52,452 nucleotides of DNA from Pseudomonas sp. BBP2017 (lineage in GTDB: Bacteria; Pseudomonadota; Gammaproteobacteria; Pseudomonadales; Pseudomonadaceae). The translations under genes were made by a program, and so were the position numbers. Each line of letters opens with the position of its first letter. Position 1 is the first letter of the stretch. Where the stretch lies: the NCBI RefSeq assembly GCF_003024385.1, contig NZ_PVZN01000024.1:1-52452 (forward strand), written 5' to 3'. The notes beneath the pieces are model-generated. The model saw only the letters and a list, made by a program, of their open reading frames with translations, searched no databases and was not told the DNA's origin. This document shows positions 1-9,090 of this stretch, in pieces.

Positions 1-93
1 GGCAAGAGCGCGAAAGTCGCGCTCATTGCCTGCATGCGGATACTGCTGATCAGGCTGAACGCCATGCTACGCGACGGTACCGAATGGCGGTGA
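1..93 (+). pseudogene. IS110-family transposase, C-terminal end (runs off left edge)
   Basis: The first 30 codons are open from the left edge to a TGA at 91-93 and read GKSAKVALIACMRILL... then LNAMLRDGTEWR. That ending is typical of IS110-family (DEDD) transposases, which finish with a conserved MRKLL...LNAMLRDG.. block. Only the tail is in the window, so it cannot be said whether the element is intact. Stable small hairpins here (5-24) lie inside the coding frame. Confidence 0.6.
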
Positions 94-138
94 CGAATAG
101 CATGGTGAAGACAGTTGCTCCCACAGGTTTGATGATTC

Positions 139-165
139 CGGTGGGAGCGGGCTTGCCCCGCGATA
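139..165. repeat. REP-type palindromic element (single copy)
   Basis: The stretch gtgggagcgggcttgccccgcgat is the same unit seen as inverted pairs at 22123-22197 and 32762-32827. Its position between genes and its multicopy nature fit the repetitive extragenic palindromes of the P. putida group. This copy stands alone, 31 bp beyond the 3' end of the BON gene. Confidence 0.7.
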
Positions 166-195
166 AACGCATTACCATCCCATCGGGACAAATGC

Positions 196-546
196 TTACT
201 CGGTCTTCAAGCCATCAGCCGAAACGGCCTTCACACCTTCGATTTTCCTGGTGATCGCCACGGCCATATCTTTCTGTGAGGCAGTCAAGGCGACATCCGA
301 AGACAGGGAAACCACACCTTTATTGGTCTCGACCTTGATGTCAGTGCCAGGTACGCCTTTCTCGGTCATCAGGTCAGCTTTGACCTTGGTGGTGATCCAG
401 GTGTCAGTGGTCGCTTCTGTTGCTTTGTCTATTTCACCGGCAGCAACGGTCAGCGGCGTCTGAGCAGGCTGTTGGGCGAATGCCGCGTTAGCCAGGGTCA
501 GCGTCAGGGTGGTGGCAGTAGCCGCAGCGATAGCGAACTTCTTCAT
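196..546 (-). CDS. BON-domain periplasmic protein (OsmY-like)
   Basis: A 116-residue protein with a signal peptide (MKKF then a hydrophobic Ala/Thr/Leu stretch, likely cut after AFA near residue 24). It has one BON domain over about residues 45-115 (WITTKVKADLM, GVVSLSSDV, AVAITRKIEGVKAV). BON proteins are small periplasmic or envelope proteins thought to bind phospholipid, often induced by osmotic stress. I chose the ATG at 546 because AGGAG sits 8 nt upstream; the GTG three codons earlier overlaps that ribosome-binding site. It stands alone between an IS remnant and pnp. The exact role is unknown. Confidence 0.8.
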   Translation of the reverse strand: MKKFAIAAATATTLTLTLANAAFAQQPAQTPLTVAAGEIDKATEATTDTWITTKVKADLMTEKGVPGTDIKVETNKGVVSLSSDVALTASQKDMAVAITRKIEGVKAVSADGLKTE

Positions 547-761
547 ACGAGACACTCCTGTTTTTCGAAAAGTCTGCGCCGTCAGTCCTGGCAGCAGGTG
601 TATAACTACCGTAGCAGGGTCTGCGCCAGCTTTCTGAATTAATTATTTCCTTATAAATCAACAACTTGCTAACAACAGAAAAACCGCAATCGTGCAATTT
701 GCAAGCCTCGGTAAAACTCTGCATGCAAGATGCAGGTCCGCAAGGCCATAGCTGCAGGCAT

Positions 762-784
762 AAAAAAAGGACCCCGGAGGGTCC
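762..784 (-). terminator. Intrinsic terminator of the pnp transcript
   Basis: On the minus strand GGACCC TCC GGGGTCC-type stem (769-784) is followed directly by a run of seven T (762-768). It lies 20 bp after the pnp stop codon and ends the long rimP-pnp block. Confidence 0.85.
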
Positions 785-804
785 TTCCTTTTTACGCTAC
801 GTTC

Positions 805-2910
805 TTAGACGCCGGATGCCTTGGCAGCAGCAACGTCCTTGATCGACAGCTTGATACGGCCGCGGTTGTCGACGTCCAGTACCAGTACTTCAACTTCCTG
901 ACCTTCTTTGAGGATGTCGGTCACTTTCTCGACGCGAGCATCGCTCAGCATGGAGATGTGAACCAGACCGTCCTTACCCGGCAGGATGTTGACGAAGGCA
1001 CCGAAGTCGACGATGCGCTCAACCTTACCGACGTAGATCTTGCCGATCTCGGCTTCCGCGGTGATGCTCAGAACGCGCTGACGAGCAGCTTCAGCGGCGT
1101 CTTTGGTTTCACCGAAGATCTTGATCGAGCCGTCGTCTTCGATATCGATCGAAGCCTTGGTCTCTTCGCAGATGGCACGGATGGTCGCACCGCCTTTACC
1201 GATGACGTCACGGATCTTGTCGGTGTCGATCTTCATGGCGATCATGGTCGGAGCATTTTCCGACAGCTCGCTACGCGACTGACCGATGATCTGGTTCATC
1301 TGACCGAGGATGTTCAGGCGCGCTTCCAGGGCCTGGCCCAGGGCGATTTCCATGATCTCTTCGGTGATGCCGTTGATCTTGATGTCCATCTGCAGCGCGG
1401 TAACACCTTTGGCGGTACCAGCAACTTTGAAGTCCATGTCGCCCAGGTGGTCTTCGTCACCGAGGATGTCGGTCAGAACGGCAAACTTCTCGCCTTCTTT
1501 AACCAGGCCCATGGCGATACCGGCAACCGGCGCCTTCATCGGTACACCGGCATCCATCAGAGCCAGGGAAGCACCGCAGACCGAAGCCATCGAGCTGGAA
1601 CCGTTGGATTCGGTGATTTCCGATACCACGCGGATGGTGTACGGGAACACGTCAGCGGCAGGCAGCATGGCCTGGACCGAACGACGGGCCAGACGACCGT
1701 GACCGATTTCACGACGGCCAGCACCGCCCATGCGACCACACTCGCCCACCGAGAACGGCGGGAAGTTGTAGTGCAGCATGAAGGGGTCTTTCTTCTCGCC
1801 TTCGAGGGTGTCCAGCAGCTGGGCGTCACGGGCAGTACCCAGGGTCGCAACGACCAGGGCCTGAGTTTCGCCACGGGTGAACAGGGCCGAACCGTGAGTT
1901 TTCGGCAGAACACCGACTTCGATGTTCAGCGGACGTACGGTCTTGGTGTCGCGGCCGTCGATACGTGGCTTGCCGTTAACGATGTTTTCGCGAACGGTGC
2001 GGTATTCGATTTCGCCGAAGATCTCTTTGACTTCGCCGGCCGATGGCTGACCTTCTTCACCGGAGAACCTGGCAATCGCCTGATCGCGCAGTTCGCCCAG
2101 GCGAGCGTAACGGTCGGCCTTGACGGTGATGGTGTAAGCCTGGGAAACCGCTTCGCCCAGTTCAGCGCGAATGGCGCTCAGCAGGGAAGTGTTCTCAGCC
2201 TTGGCAGTCCAGTCCCAAGTAGGCTTGGCAGCTTCGGCGGCCAGCTCTTTGACAGCCTGGATAACAGCCTGGAATTCGTCGTGGGCGAACAGTACGGCGC
2301 CCAGCATCTGGTCTTCGGTCAGCTCTTTGGCTTCCGATTCAACCATCAGCACGGCGTCGGAAGTGCCGGCAACGACCATGTCCAGGCTCGAGGCGGCCAG
2401 TTGCTCGTAGGTCGGGTTCAGCAGGTAGCCGGTGCTTTCATGGAAAGCAACGCGCGCGGCACCGATCGGGCCTTCGAATGGAATGCCGGAGATTGCCAGC
2501 GCAGCCGAGGTACCGATCATCGCAGCGATGTCCGGATCGGTCTTCTTGCTGGTGGAAACGACGGTGCAGACAACCTGCACTTCGTTCATGAAGCCTTCTG
2601 GGAACAGCGGACGGATCGGACGGTCGATCAGACGCGAGGTCAGGGTTTCTTTCTCGGAAGGACGGCCTTCACGCTTGAAGAAACCACCAGGGATCTTGCC
2701 GGCGGCGTAGGTCTTTTCCTGATAGTGAACGGACAGGGGGAAGAAGCCTTTGCCTGGATCGGCCTGTTTGGCACCGACCACGGTCACCAGTACGGTGACA
2801 TCGTTGTCGACGGTGACCAATACGGCGCCGGACGCTTGACGAGCAATACGGCCCGTCTCGAGGGTAACGGTCGATTGACCGAACTGGAATTTCTTGATTA
2901 CCGGGTTCAC
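805..2910 (-). CDS. pnp: Polynucleotide phosphorylase
   Basis: 701 residues, full family length. PNPase degrades RNA phosphorolytically from the 3' end and is a core part of the RNA degradosome in the cytoplasm. Domain order is clear: RNase PH core 1 (about 1-140), helical linker, RNase PH core 2 (about 320-460), KH domain (about 552-610, with IGKGGATIR), and S1 domain (about 620-690, with VERIVDFGAFVNILPGKDGL). It is the last gene of the rimP-nusA-infB-rbfA-truB-rpsO-pnp series, 250 bp after rpsO and closed by a terminator at 762-784. That gap holds a strong hairpin and could carry the autoregulatory leader known for pnp in enterobacteria. Confidence 0.98.
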   Translation of the reverse strand: MNPVIKKFQFGQSTVTLETGRIARQASGAVLVTVDNDVTVLVTVVGAKQADPGKGFFPLSVHYQEKTYAAGKIPGGFFKREGRPSEKETLTSRLIDRPIRPLFPEGFMNEVQVVCTVVSTSKKTDPDIAAMIGTSAALAISGIPFEGPIGAARVAFHESTGYLLNPTYEQLAASSLDMVVAGTSDAVLMVESEAKELTEDQMLGAVLFAHDEFQAVIQAVKELAAEAAKPTWDWTAKAENTSLLSAIRAELGEAVSQAYTITVKADRYARLGELRDQAIARFSGEEGQPSAGEVKEIFGEIEYRTVRENIVNGKPRIDGRDTKTVRPLNIEVGVLPKTHGSALFTRGETQALVVATLGTARDAQLLDTLEGEKKDPFMLHYNFPPFSVGECGRMGGAGRREIGHGRLARRSVQAMLPAADVFPYTIRVVSEITESNGSSSMASVCGASLALMDAGVPMKAPVAGIAMGLVKEGEKFAVLTDILGDEDHLGDMDFKVAGTAKGVTALQMDIKINGITEEIMEIALGQALEARLNILGQMNQIIGQSRSELSENAPTMIAMKIDTDKIRDVIGKGGATIRAICEETKASIDIEDDGSIKIFGETKDAAEAARQRVLSITAEAEIGKIYVGKVERIVDFGAFVNILPGKDGLVHISMLSDARVEKVTDILKEGQEVEVLVLDVDNRGRIKLSIKDVAAAKASGV

Positions 2911-3090
2911 GGTTTCCTACCTTCTTCAGTGGCTCTGGGGGAACGGGTTCTTGCGAATTCTTGGGCAGCACAGGGAATCGGCCCTGAGCGCAGTCCAGAT
3001 AAAACTAGAGGTTGGGAGCCTGCCCTGCCCTTGCGGAAAACCGCTCAGACGAGACAGACAGCCAACCTCATAGATACGCGCGGCGTGCTC

Positions 3091-3120
3091 ATCGCTCCCG
3101 ATGCCAGGCATCGGGAGCGA
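3091..3120 (-). promoter_or_regulatory. Strong hairpin between rpsO and pnp (terminator/processing site candidate)
   Basis: A near-perfect palindrome TCGCTCCCGATGCC/GGCATCGGGAGCG lies 40 bp beyond the rpsO stop. It lacks a T-run on the minus strand, so it is not a classical terminator. In E. coli the same intergenic region holds the rpsO terminator and the RNase III site by which PNPase controls its own mRNA; a similar job here is inference only. Confidence 0.5.
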
Positions 3121-3160
3121 AGAATGCAACACGCCGTGCACACCACTGGTCAGGCCGCTA

Positions 3161-3430
3161 TTAGCGACGCAGACCCAGACGACCGATCAGGGCGCTGTAA
3201 CGAGTGGTGTCTTTGCCCTTCAGGTAGTCCAGCAGCTTACGACGCTGGTTAACCATGCGGATCAGACCACGACGGGAGTGGTGGTCTTTGCCGTTGGCCT
3301 TGAAGTGGCCTTGCAGCTTGTTGATGTTGGCGGTCAGCAGTGCAACTTGCACTTCTGGGCTACCGGTGTCACCGGCGGCTTGCTGGTATTCGCCAACGAT
3401 CTTTGCTTTTTCTTCAACGCTGAGTGCCAT
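3161..3430 (-). CDS. rpsO: 30S ribosomal protein S15
   Basis: 89 residues starting MALSVEEKAKIV, exactly the usual length of S15, a primary 16S rRNA-binding protein of the small subunit. The family blocks GSPEVQVALLTANI and DHHSRRGL are present. The ATG at 3430 is preceded by GGAGAAG; the longer open frame upstream is leader RNA. A hairpin (3450-3471) sits about 20 nt upstream of the start, where S15 is known in several bacteria to bind its own message. It lies between truB and pnp as in other gamma-proteobacteria. Confidence 0.97.
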   Translation of the reverse strand: MALSVEEKAKIVGEYQQAAGDTGSPEVQVALLTANINKLQGHFKANGKDHHSRRGLIRMVNQRRKLLDYLKGKDTTRYSALIGRLGLRR

Positions 3431-3449
3431 CTGGCTTCTCCAAATCAAG

Positions 3450-3471
3450 GGAAACCGAACAAACGGTTTCC
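3450..3471 (-). promoter_or_regulatory. Hairpin in the rpsO leader (possible S15 autoregulatory site)
   Basis: GGAAACCG TTTGTT CGGTTTCC forms an 8-bp stem with a 6-nt loop, 20-41 nt ahead of the rpsO ATG and just upstream of its ribosome-binding site. A second stem (3547-3572, CAGTGTCAGG/CCTGGCACTG) lies further upstream. Position fits translational autocontrol by S15; binding is not shown by sequence alone. Confidence 0.4.
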
Positions 3472-3582
3472 AATAGGCCAGGGACAAATCCCTGTATTTA
3501 AAAGTGAGGCGTAACCGTGCCTATTAACAGCCATCCTCTTTGCCACCAGTGCCAGGCTTTCACCTGACACTGAAGGTTTCGA

Positions 3583-4500
3583 TCATTCCGACCGAATCAG
3601 TCGACGTGGCGCGATGCGCCCGTCTTCGCTCACTTCACCGATACCGATGAAACGACCGTTGTGATCCTGTACCCGGACCATGCCGAACTTCGGCGCGTCG
3701 GGGGCTCTGACCGGCTGACCATGCAGCCAGTAGAAAGCGCTATGCTCGGAGAATTGCAGCAGAGGCCAGTCTTGCAGGCCGCTGTCCGAAGGCATCAGGA
3801 AGCGATCAACCGCTTCGTTGCCACCTTCGGCGTGAACCGCTTCGAGTTCTTCGAGGGTCACCGTCTGCGCCAGTTCAAAGGGCCCGGCGTGCGTGCGACG
3901 CAGTTCGGCAACATAGGCGCCACAGCCAAGCATCTCGCCGATATCTTCGACCAGGGTGCGGATGTAGGTGCCTTTGCTGCAGCCGACTGACAGCCGAACA
4001 CGGGTGCCTTCGCACTCGAGCAACTCCAAGCGGTTAATAGTAACAGAACGCGCCTCGCGCTCCACTACTTCACCTGCACGGGCGAGCTTGTACAGCGGCT
4101 GCCCGTCACGCTTGAGGGCCGAGTACATCGGCGGTATCTGACTGATTTCACCACGAAATTGTGGCAGGACGGCTTCAACATCGGCACGACCAACGGTCAC
4201 TTCGCGGGTTTTCAGCACTTCACCTTCGGCATCGCCGGTGGTGGTGGTCTGCCCCAGCTGCATGACCGTCTCGTAACCTTTGTCGGAATCGAGCAGATAC
4301 TGGGAAAACTTGGTGGCCTCACCGAAGCACAGCGGCAGCACGCCACTGGCCAACGGGTCGAGACTGCCAGTATGACCGGCCTTCTCGGCATTGAGCAGCC
4401 AGCGAACCTTCTGCAGAGCAGCGTTGGAGGTAAACCCCAACGGTTTGTCGAGCAGGATGATGCCACTGACGTTACGGCGAATACGTTTGACCTGGGCCAC
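3583..4500 (-). CDS. truB: tRNA pseudouridine(55) synthase
   Basis: 305 residues, normal length. TruB converts U55 of the tRNA T-loop to pseudouridine. The catalytic motif GSLDPLASG is at about 45-53 with the nucleophile Asp48. The early motif GIILLDKPLGFTSN and the later KGTYIRTL are also typical. The C-terminal part (about 240-305) matches the small PUA-like domain. It starts 3 bp after rbfA ends, so the two are likely co-translated. Confidence 0.97.
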   Translation of the reverse strand: MAQVKRIRRNVSGIILLDKPLGFTSNAALQKVRWLLNAEKAGHTGSLDPLASGVLPLCFGEATKFSQYLLDSDKGYETVMQLGQTTTTGDAEGEVLKTREVTVGRADVEAVLPQFRGEISQIPPMYSALKRDGQPLYKLARAGEVVEREARSVTINRLELLECEGTRVRLSVGCSKGTYIRTLVEDIGEMLGCGAYVAELRRTHAGPFELAQTVTLEELEAVHAEGGNEAVDRFLMPSDSGLQDWPLLQFSEHSAFYWLHGQPVRAPDAPKFGMVRVQDHNGRFIGIGEVSEDGRIAPRRLIRSE

Positions 4501-4503
4501 CGC

Positions 4504-4902
4504 TTACTCCTTGGTGTCCGCGGTATCAGCGGCCTGATGCTGGCTGTCTTCGGCAACAGCACGCTCGATCAGCGCCGACAGATGGGCGCCACGCGTCACG
4601 CTTTCGTCGTAGTGGAAATGCAGCTGCGGCACACTGCGCAGTTTCATTTCCTTGCCCAATTGCATGCGCAGGAAACCTGCGGCGCTATTGAGCACTTTAA
4701 GGCTTTGCTTGATGTCTTCAGCGCTGTCCTGCCCCATCACGGTGATATACACCTTGGCGTGGCCAACATCGCGGCTGACGTCGACGGCAGTGATGGTCAC
4801 AAGGCCCACGCGTGGATCTTTGACTTCGCGACGAATCAGCTGCGCGAGCTCGCGCTGCATCTGATCGCCAATGCGTTGGGTACGGCTATATTCTTTGGCC
4901 AT
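4504..4902 (-). CDS. rbfA: Ribosome-binding factor A
   Basis: 132 residues. RbfA binds the 30S subunit during 16S rRNA maturation and is needed for cold adaptation in E. coli. Family blocks are present: RTQRIGDQMQRELAQLI at the N-terminus, VGLVTITAVDVSRD, AKVYITV and LHFHYDES. It is sandwiched between infB and truB, the standard order. The gap upstream to infB holds an inverted repeat at 4929-4962. Confidence 0.96.
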   Translation of the reverse strand: MAKEYSRTQRIGDQMQRELAQLIRREVKDPRVGLVTITAVDVSRDVGHAKVYITVMGQDSAEDIKQSLKVLNSAAGFLRMQLGKEMKLRSVPQLHFHYDESVTRGAHLSALIERAVAEDSQHQAADTADTKE

Positions 4903-4928
4903 TTTTGCTACCTGTAACTAAAGCGGCA

Positions 4929-4962
4929 AACGCCCGACCAGGCTTGAGCCTGACCGGGCGTT
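4929..4962 (-). promoter_or_regulatory. Long inverted repeat between infB and rbfA
   Basis: AACGCCCGGTCAGGCT / AGCCTGGTCGGGCGTT on the minus strand forms a stem of about 15 bp, interrupted by a mismatch, with almost no loop. No T-run follows, so it is more likely an mRNA stability or processing hairpin inside the operon than a terminator. Confidence 0.5.
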
Positions 4963-5023
4963 GCGTTCAGAGGCGCTGGCGACCGCCTTGCGACGGGCGT
5001 TTCGCGCCTCCCATGCTCGATGC

Positions 5024-7522
5024 TTAGAGCGTACGAGCCACTTGGACTTTCTCGAAGACTTCGATCTTGTCGCCGACTTTGACGTCGTTGTAGCTCTTCA
5101 CGCCGATACCGCATTCCATGCCGGCACGTACTTCGGACGCATCGTCCTTGAAGCGACGCAGCGATTCCAGCTCGCCTTCGAAGATCACCACGTCTTCGCG
5201 CAGAACGCGAATCGGACGGTTGCGGTAAACCACACCCTCGGTGACCATACAGCCAGCAATGGCGCCGAACTTCGGCGAACGGAACACATCACGCACTTCG
5301 GCGATACCCAGGATGTTCTCGCGAACATCGCTGCCGAGCATACCGGTCAGGGCTTTCTTGACGTCTTCAATGATGTCGTAGATCACGTTGTAGTAACGCA
5401 TATCCAGACCTTCCTGCTCGACGATCTTGCGCGCACCGGCATCGGCACGCACGTTGAAGCCGAACAGTACTGCATTGGAAGCCAGGGCCAGGTTGGCGTC
5501 GCTCTCGGTGATACCACCGACACCGCCGCCGATAACACGAACCTGTACTTCGTCGTTGCCCAGGCCGCTCAGGGAGCCCTGCAGGGCCTCGAGAGAACCA
5601 CGAACATCGGACTTGAGGACGATGTTGAGGGTCTTCTTCTCTTCCTGGCCCATGTTCTCGAAGATGTTTTCGAGCTTGCCGGCATGTGCGCGAGCCAGTT
5701 TGACTTCGCGGAACTTGCCTTGACGGAACAGCGCGACTTCACGGGCTTTCTTCTCGTCAGCCACTACCGACAGCTCGTCGCCAGCGTCCGGGGTACCGTC
5801 CAGGCCGAGGATCTCGACCGGGATAGCCGGACCGGCTTCTTTAACAGGCTTGCCGTTTTCGTCAAGCATGGCCCGTACTCGGCCGTAGTTAGAACCGCAC
5901 AGGACCATATCGCCCTGACGCAGGGTACCGTCCTGAACCAGTACGGTAGCCACAGGGCCGCGGCCCTTGTCCAGACGCGACTCGACGACAACACCACGAC
6001 CCGGGGCCGATGGCGTGGCCTTGAGCTCGAGGATCTCGGCTTGCAGCAGAACGGCTTCAAGCAGTTCGTCGACACCGGTACCCATCTTCGCGGAAACCTT
6101 GACGAACGGCGTGTCACCACCCCAATCCTCGGAGGTAACGCCTTCGACGGACAGCTCGTTACGGATGCGATCGAGGTCGGCACCCGGCTTGTCGATCTTG
6201 TTCACTGCAACAACCAGTGGAACGCCAGCAGCCTTGGCATGCTGAACGGCTTCACGGGTTTGCGGCATCACACCGTCGTCCGCCGCGACCACCAGGATCA
6301 CGATGTCGGTAGCCTTGGCACCACGGGCACGCATGGCGGTAAACGCAGCGTGACCAGGAGTATCGAGGAAGGTGACCATACCGCGGTCGGTTTCCACGTG
6401 GTAGGCACCGATGTGCTGGGTGATACCACCGGCTTCGCCAGCAGCTACCTTGGCACGACGGATGTAGTCGAGCAGCGAGGTCTTACCGTGGTCAACGTGG
6501 CCCATTACGGTCACGACCGGCGCACGGGTCTCGGTCTCGCCTTCAAACTTCAACGATTCGGCCAGGGAGTCTTCCAGGGCAGTGTCGCTGATCAGAGTGA
6601 CCTTGTGGCCCAGCTCTTCGGCGACCAGCTGAGCGGTCTCCTGATCGAGCACTTGGTTGATGGTCACCGGAGTGCCCAGCTTGAACATGAACTTGACCAC
6701 TTCAGCGCCCTTGACGGACATCTGGTTGGCCAGGTCGGAAACCGTGATGGTCTCGCCGATCTGCACGTCACGGATAACCGGACCGGTCGGGCTCTGGAAA
6801 CCATGGGCATTGCGCTTCTTCGGCTTGCCCTTGCCACGGCCACCACGACGGAAGCCATCGCTTTCTTCGTCGGTGGTACGCGGAGCGGCACGCGGGGTTG
6901 GCGCCTTTTCCTTTTCCTTGACCTTGACCGAAACGCGTGGCGCTTCGTTACGACGCTCACCGCCACGACGATCGTCGTCACGCGACTTGTCGTTGCGACG
7001 CACGTCATCTTTCTTGCGCTCGGCAACCGGTGCCGGAGCGGCGTCGGCAGACTCGATCACCGGGGCCGGAGCCGGGGCAACCGGGGCAGCGGCGGCAGGT
7101 GCTGCAGCTGGCTGGCGACGGGCTTCTTCCTCGGCACGCTGACGTGCTTCGGTGTTGGCCTTCTCACGGGCAGCGTTTTCGGCTGCGCGGCGCTCTTCCA
7201 GCTCGCGCTTCTGCTCGGCCTGGATTTCTTCCGGGCTGCGCTGAACGAATACTTTCTTCTTGCGTACTTCTACGCTGATGCTCTTGCTACCGGCAACACG
7301 CAGGGTGCTGGTGGTCTTGCGCTGCAAGGTTATCTTGCGCGGCTCTTCCACCTTCGCCTTGTGGCTGCTCTTCAAATGAGCCAGCAGAGCCTGCTTCTCA
7401 TTATCGGTCACTACCTGACCGGCGTCGGTGTGCGGCAGACCTGCCTCACGCATCTGCTGCAGCAGGCGCTCTACCGGTGCAGCGACCTCTTGGGCCAATT
7501 CTTTCACCGTGACTTGCGTCAT
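5024..7522 (-). CDS. infB: Translation initiation factor IF-2
   Basis: 832 residues. IF-2 is the GTPase that brings fMet-tRNA to the 30S subunit and promotes subunit joining. The N-terminal 250 residues are charged and Ala/Pro/Arg rich, with two IF2_N-type modules (1-50 and about 255-305). The G domain begins near 335: GHVDHGKT at 341-348, DTPGHAAF near 387, NKIDKPGAD near 441. The beta-barrel and fMet-tRNA-binding C2 domains follow. It lies 27 bp after nusA in the usual operon. Confidence 0.98.
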   Translation of the reverse strand: MTQVTVKELAQEVAAPVERLLQQMREAGLPHTDAGQVVTDNEKQALLAHLKSSHKAKVEEPRKITLQRKTTSTLRVAGSKSISVEVRKKKVFVQRSPEEIQAEQKRELEERRAAENAAREKANTEARQRAEEEARRQPAAAPAAAAPVAPAPAPVIESADAAPAPVAERKKDDVRRNDKSRDDDRRGGERRNEAPRVSVKVKEKEKAPTPRAAPRTTDEESDGFRRGGRGKGKPKKRNAHGFQSPTGPVIRDVQIGETITVSDLANQMSVKGAEVVKFMFKLGTPVTINQVLDQETAQLVAEELGHKVTLISDTALEDSLAESLKFEGETETRAPVVTVMGHVDHGKTSLLDYIRRAKVAAGEAGGITQHIGAYHVETDRGMVTFLDTPGHAAFTAMRARGAKATDIVILVVAADDGVMPQTREAVQHAKAAGVPLVVAVNKIDKPGADLDRIRNELSVEGVTSEDWGGDTPFVKVSAKMGTGVDELLEAVLLQAEILELKATPSAPGRGVVVESRLDKGRGPVATVLVQDGTLRQGDMVLCGSNYGRVRAMLDENGKPVKEAGPAIPVEILGLDGTPDAGDELSVVADEKKAREVALFRQGKFREVKLARAHAGKLENIFENMGQEEKKTLNIVLKSDVRGSLEALQGSLSGLGNDEVQVRVIGGGVGGITESDANLALASNAVLFGFNVRADAGARKIVEQEGLDMRYYNVIYDIIEDVKKALTGMLGSDVRENILGIAEVRDVFRSPKFGAIAGCMVTEGVVYRNRPIRVLREDVVIFEGELESLRRFKDDASEVRAGMECGIGVKSYNDVKVGDKIEVFEKVQVARTL

Positions 7523-7549
7523 GCACTTCTCTCCTCAGGCCGCGCCTAA

Positions 7550-9031
7550 TTACTCGAACCAGTGGGCTCGGGCGGCCATGATCAACTTGCCGGCACGCTC
7601 TTGGTCGATGCCGTCGATGTCGAGCAGGTCGTCAATCGACTGCTCGGCCAGGTCTTCGCGGGTAACTACGCCGCGCACCGCCAGTTCCATCGCCAAATCC
7701 TTGTCCATACCCTCAAGCGAGAGCAGGTCTTCGGCCGGATGGGCGTCTGCCAGCTTTTCCTCAGTAGCGATGGCTTTGGTCAACAAACGATCCTTGGCAC
7801 GAGCACGAAGCTCATTGACGATGTCTTCGTCAAAGCCGTCGATGTTGAGCATTTCTTCCAACGGTACGTAGGCAATCTCTTCCAGGCTGGTGAAGCCTTC
7901 ATCGACCAGCACCTGTGCCAGTTCTTCGTCGACTTCCAGCTCGTCGATGAAGTTGCGCAGGATGTCACCGGTTTCAGCTTGCTGCTTGGCCTGGATGTCC
8001 GATTCGGTCATCACGTTCAGGGTCCAGCCGGTCAACTGGCTGGCAAGACGCACGTTCTGGCCACCACGGCCAATCGCCTGGGCCAGATTGTCGGCACCCA
8101 CAGCGATGTCCATGGCGTGGGCATCTTCATCGACGATAATCGCCGCGACTTCAGCCGGCGACATTGCGTTGATGACGAACTGTGCCGGGTTGTCGTCCCA
8201 CAGGACGATGTCGACACGTTCGCCGCCCAGTTCACCGGACACCGCCTGGACACGCGAACCGCGCATGCCAATGCAGGCACCTTGCGGGTCAATGCGCTTG
8301 TCCTTGGAGCGTACGGCGATTTTGGCACGCGAGCCCGGATCACGGGACGCGGCCATGACTTCGATCAGGCCCTCGGCGATTTCCGGCACTTCGATGCGGA
8401 ACAGTTCGATCAGCATCTGTGGCGCGGTACGCGACAGGATCAACTGTGGGCCGCGGTTCTCGGTGCGGATTTCCTTGAGCAGGGCGCGCAAGCGCACACC
8501 GACACGGAAAGTCTCGCGAGAGATGATGTCTTCACGGGCCAGCAACGCTTCGGCGTTGTTGCCCAGGTCGACGATGACGTTGTCACGGGTAACCTTCTTG
8601 ACGGTACCGGAGATGATCTCGCCCAGACGCTCGCGGTAGGCATCTACCACCTGAGCGCGCTCGGCTTCACGGACCTTCTGGACGATGACTTGCTTGGCGG
8701 TCTGGGCGGCAATACGACCGAACTCGATCGACTCGATCTTTTCTTCGATCACGTCACCGACCTTCGCTTCAGGATGAGTGTCCTGAATTTTCGCCGGCCA
8801 CACTTCGATCGCCGGATCGTCCAGATCCTTTTCTTCGACGACAGTCCAGCGACGGAAAGTTTCGTAGCTACCGGTGTGGCGATTGATTTCCACACGCAGG
8901 TCAACTTCGTCGTCAAAACGTTTTTTGGTTGCAGTGGCCAGAGCCACTTCCAGCGCTTCAAAAATTACGCTGGCCGGTACGCCCTTTTCGTTGGATACCG
9001 ACTCAACAACCAGCAGTACTTCTTTGCTCAT
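7550..9031 (-). CDS. nusA: Transcription termination/antitermination protein NusA
   Basis: 493 residues beginning MSKEVLLVVESVSNEKGVP. NusA binds RNA polymerase and nascent RNA and modulates pausing, termination and antitermination. Visible domains: N-terminal RNAP-binding part (1-125), S1 (about 135-200), two KH domains (about 230-345), and two C-terminal acidic repeats (LDIDGIDQERAGKLIMAAR is the second). The ATG at 9031 fits the family start better than the in-frame upstream extension. Confidence 0.97.
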   Translation of the reverse strand: MSKEVLLVVESVSNEKGVPASVIFEALEVALATATKKRFDDEVDLRVEINRHTGSYETFRRWTVVEEKDLDDPAIEVWPAKIQDTHPEAKVGDVIEEKIESIEFGRIAAQTAKQVIVQKVREAERAQVVDAYRERLGEIISGTVKKVTRDNVIVDLGNNAEALLAREDIISRETFRVGVRLRALLKEIRTENRGPQLILSRTAPQMLIELFRIEVPEIAEGLIEVMAASRDPGSRAKIAVRSKDKRIDPQGACIGMRGSRVQAVSGELGGERVDIVLWDDNPAQFVINAMSPAEVAAIIVDEDAHAMDIAVGADNLAQAIGRGGQNVRLASQLTGWTLNVMTESDIQAKQQAETGDILRNFIDELEVDEELAQVLVDEGFTSLEEIAYVPLEEMLNIDGFDEDIVNELRARAKDRLLTKAIATEEKLADAHPAEDLLSLEGMDKDLAMELAVRGVVTREDLAEQSIDDLLDIDGIDQERAGKLIMAARAHWFE

Positions 9032-9090
9032 CGTACGCCTCGCCCTTCGCAAGCCATTGGATCCGCGCAGTCCGCGGGATCCGGCACGTC

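Noticed and set aside
730..3252. 840-codon open frame on the plus strand across pnp
   Set aside because: It is antisense to pnp, a full-length gene with all domains. Long opposite-strand frames are common in GC-rich genes with strong codon bias, and the translation shows no family features.
4961..7549. 862-codon open frame on the plus strand across infB
   Set aside because: Antisense shadow of infB; low-complexity translation without recognisable domains.
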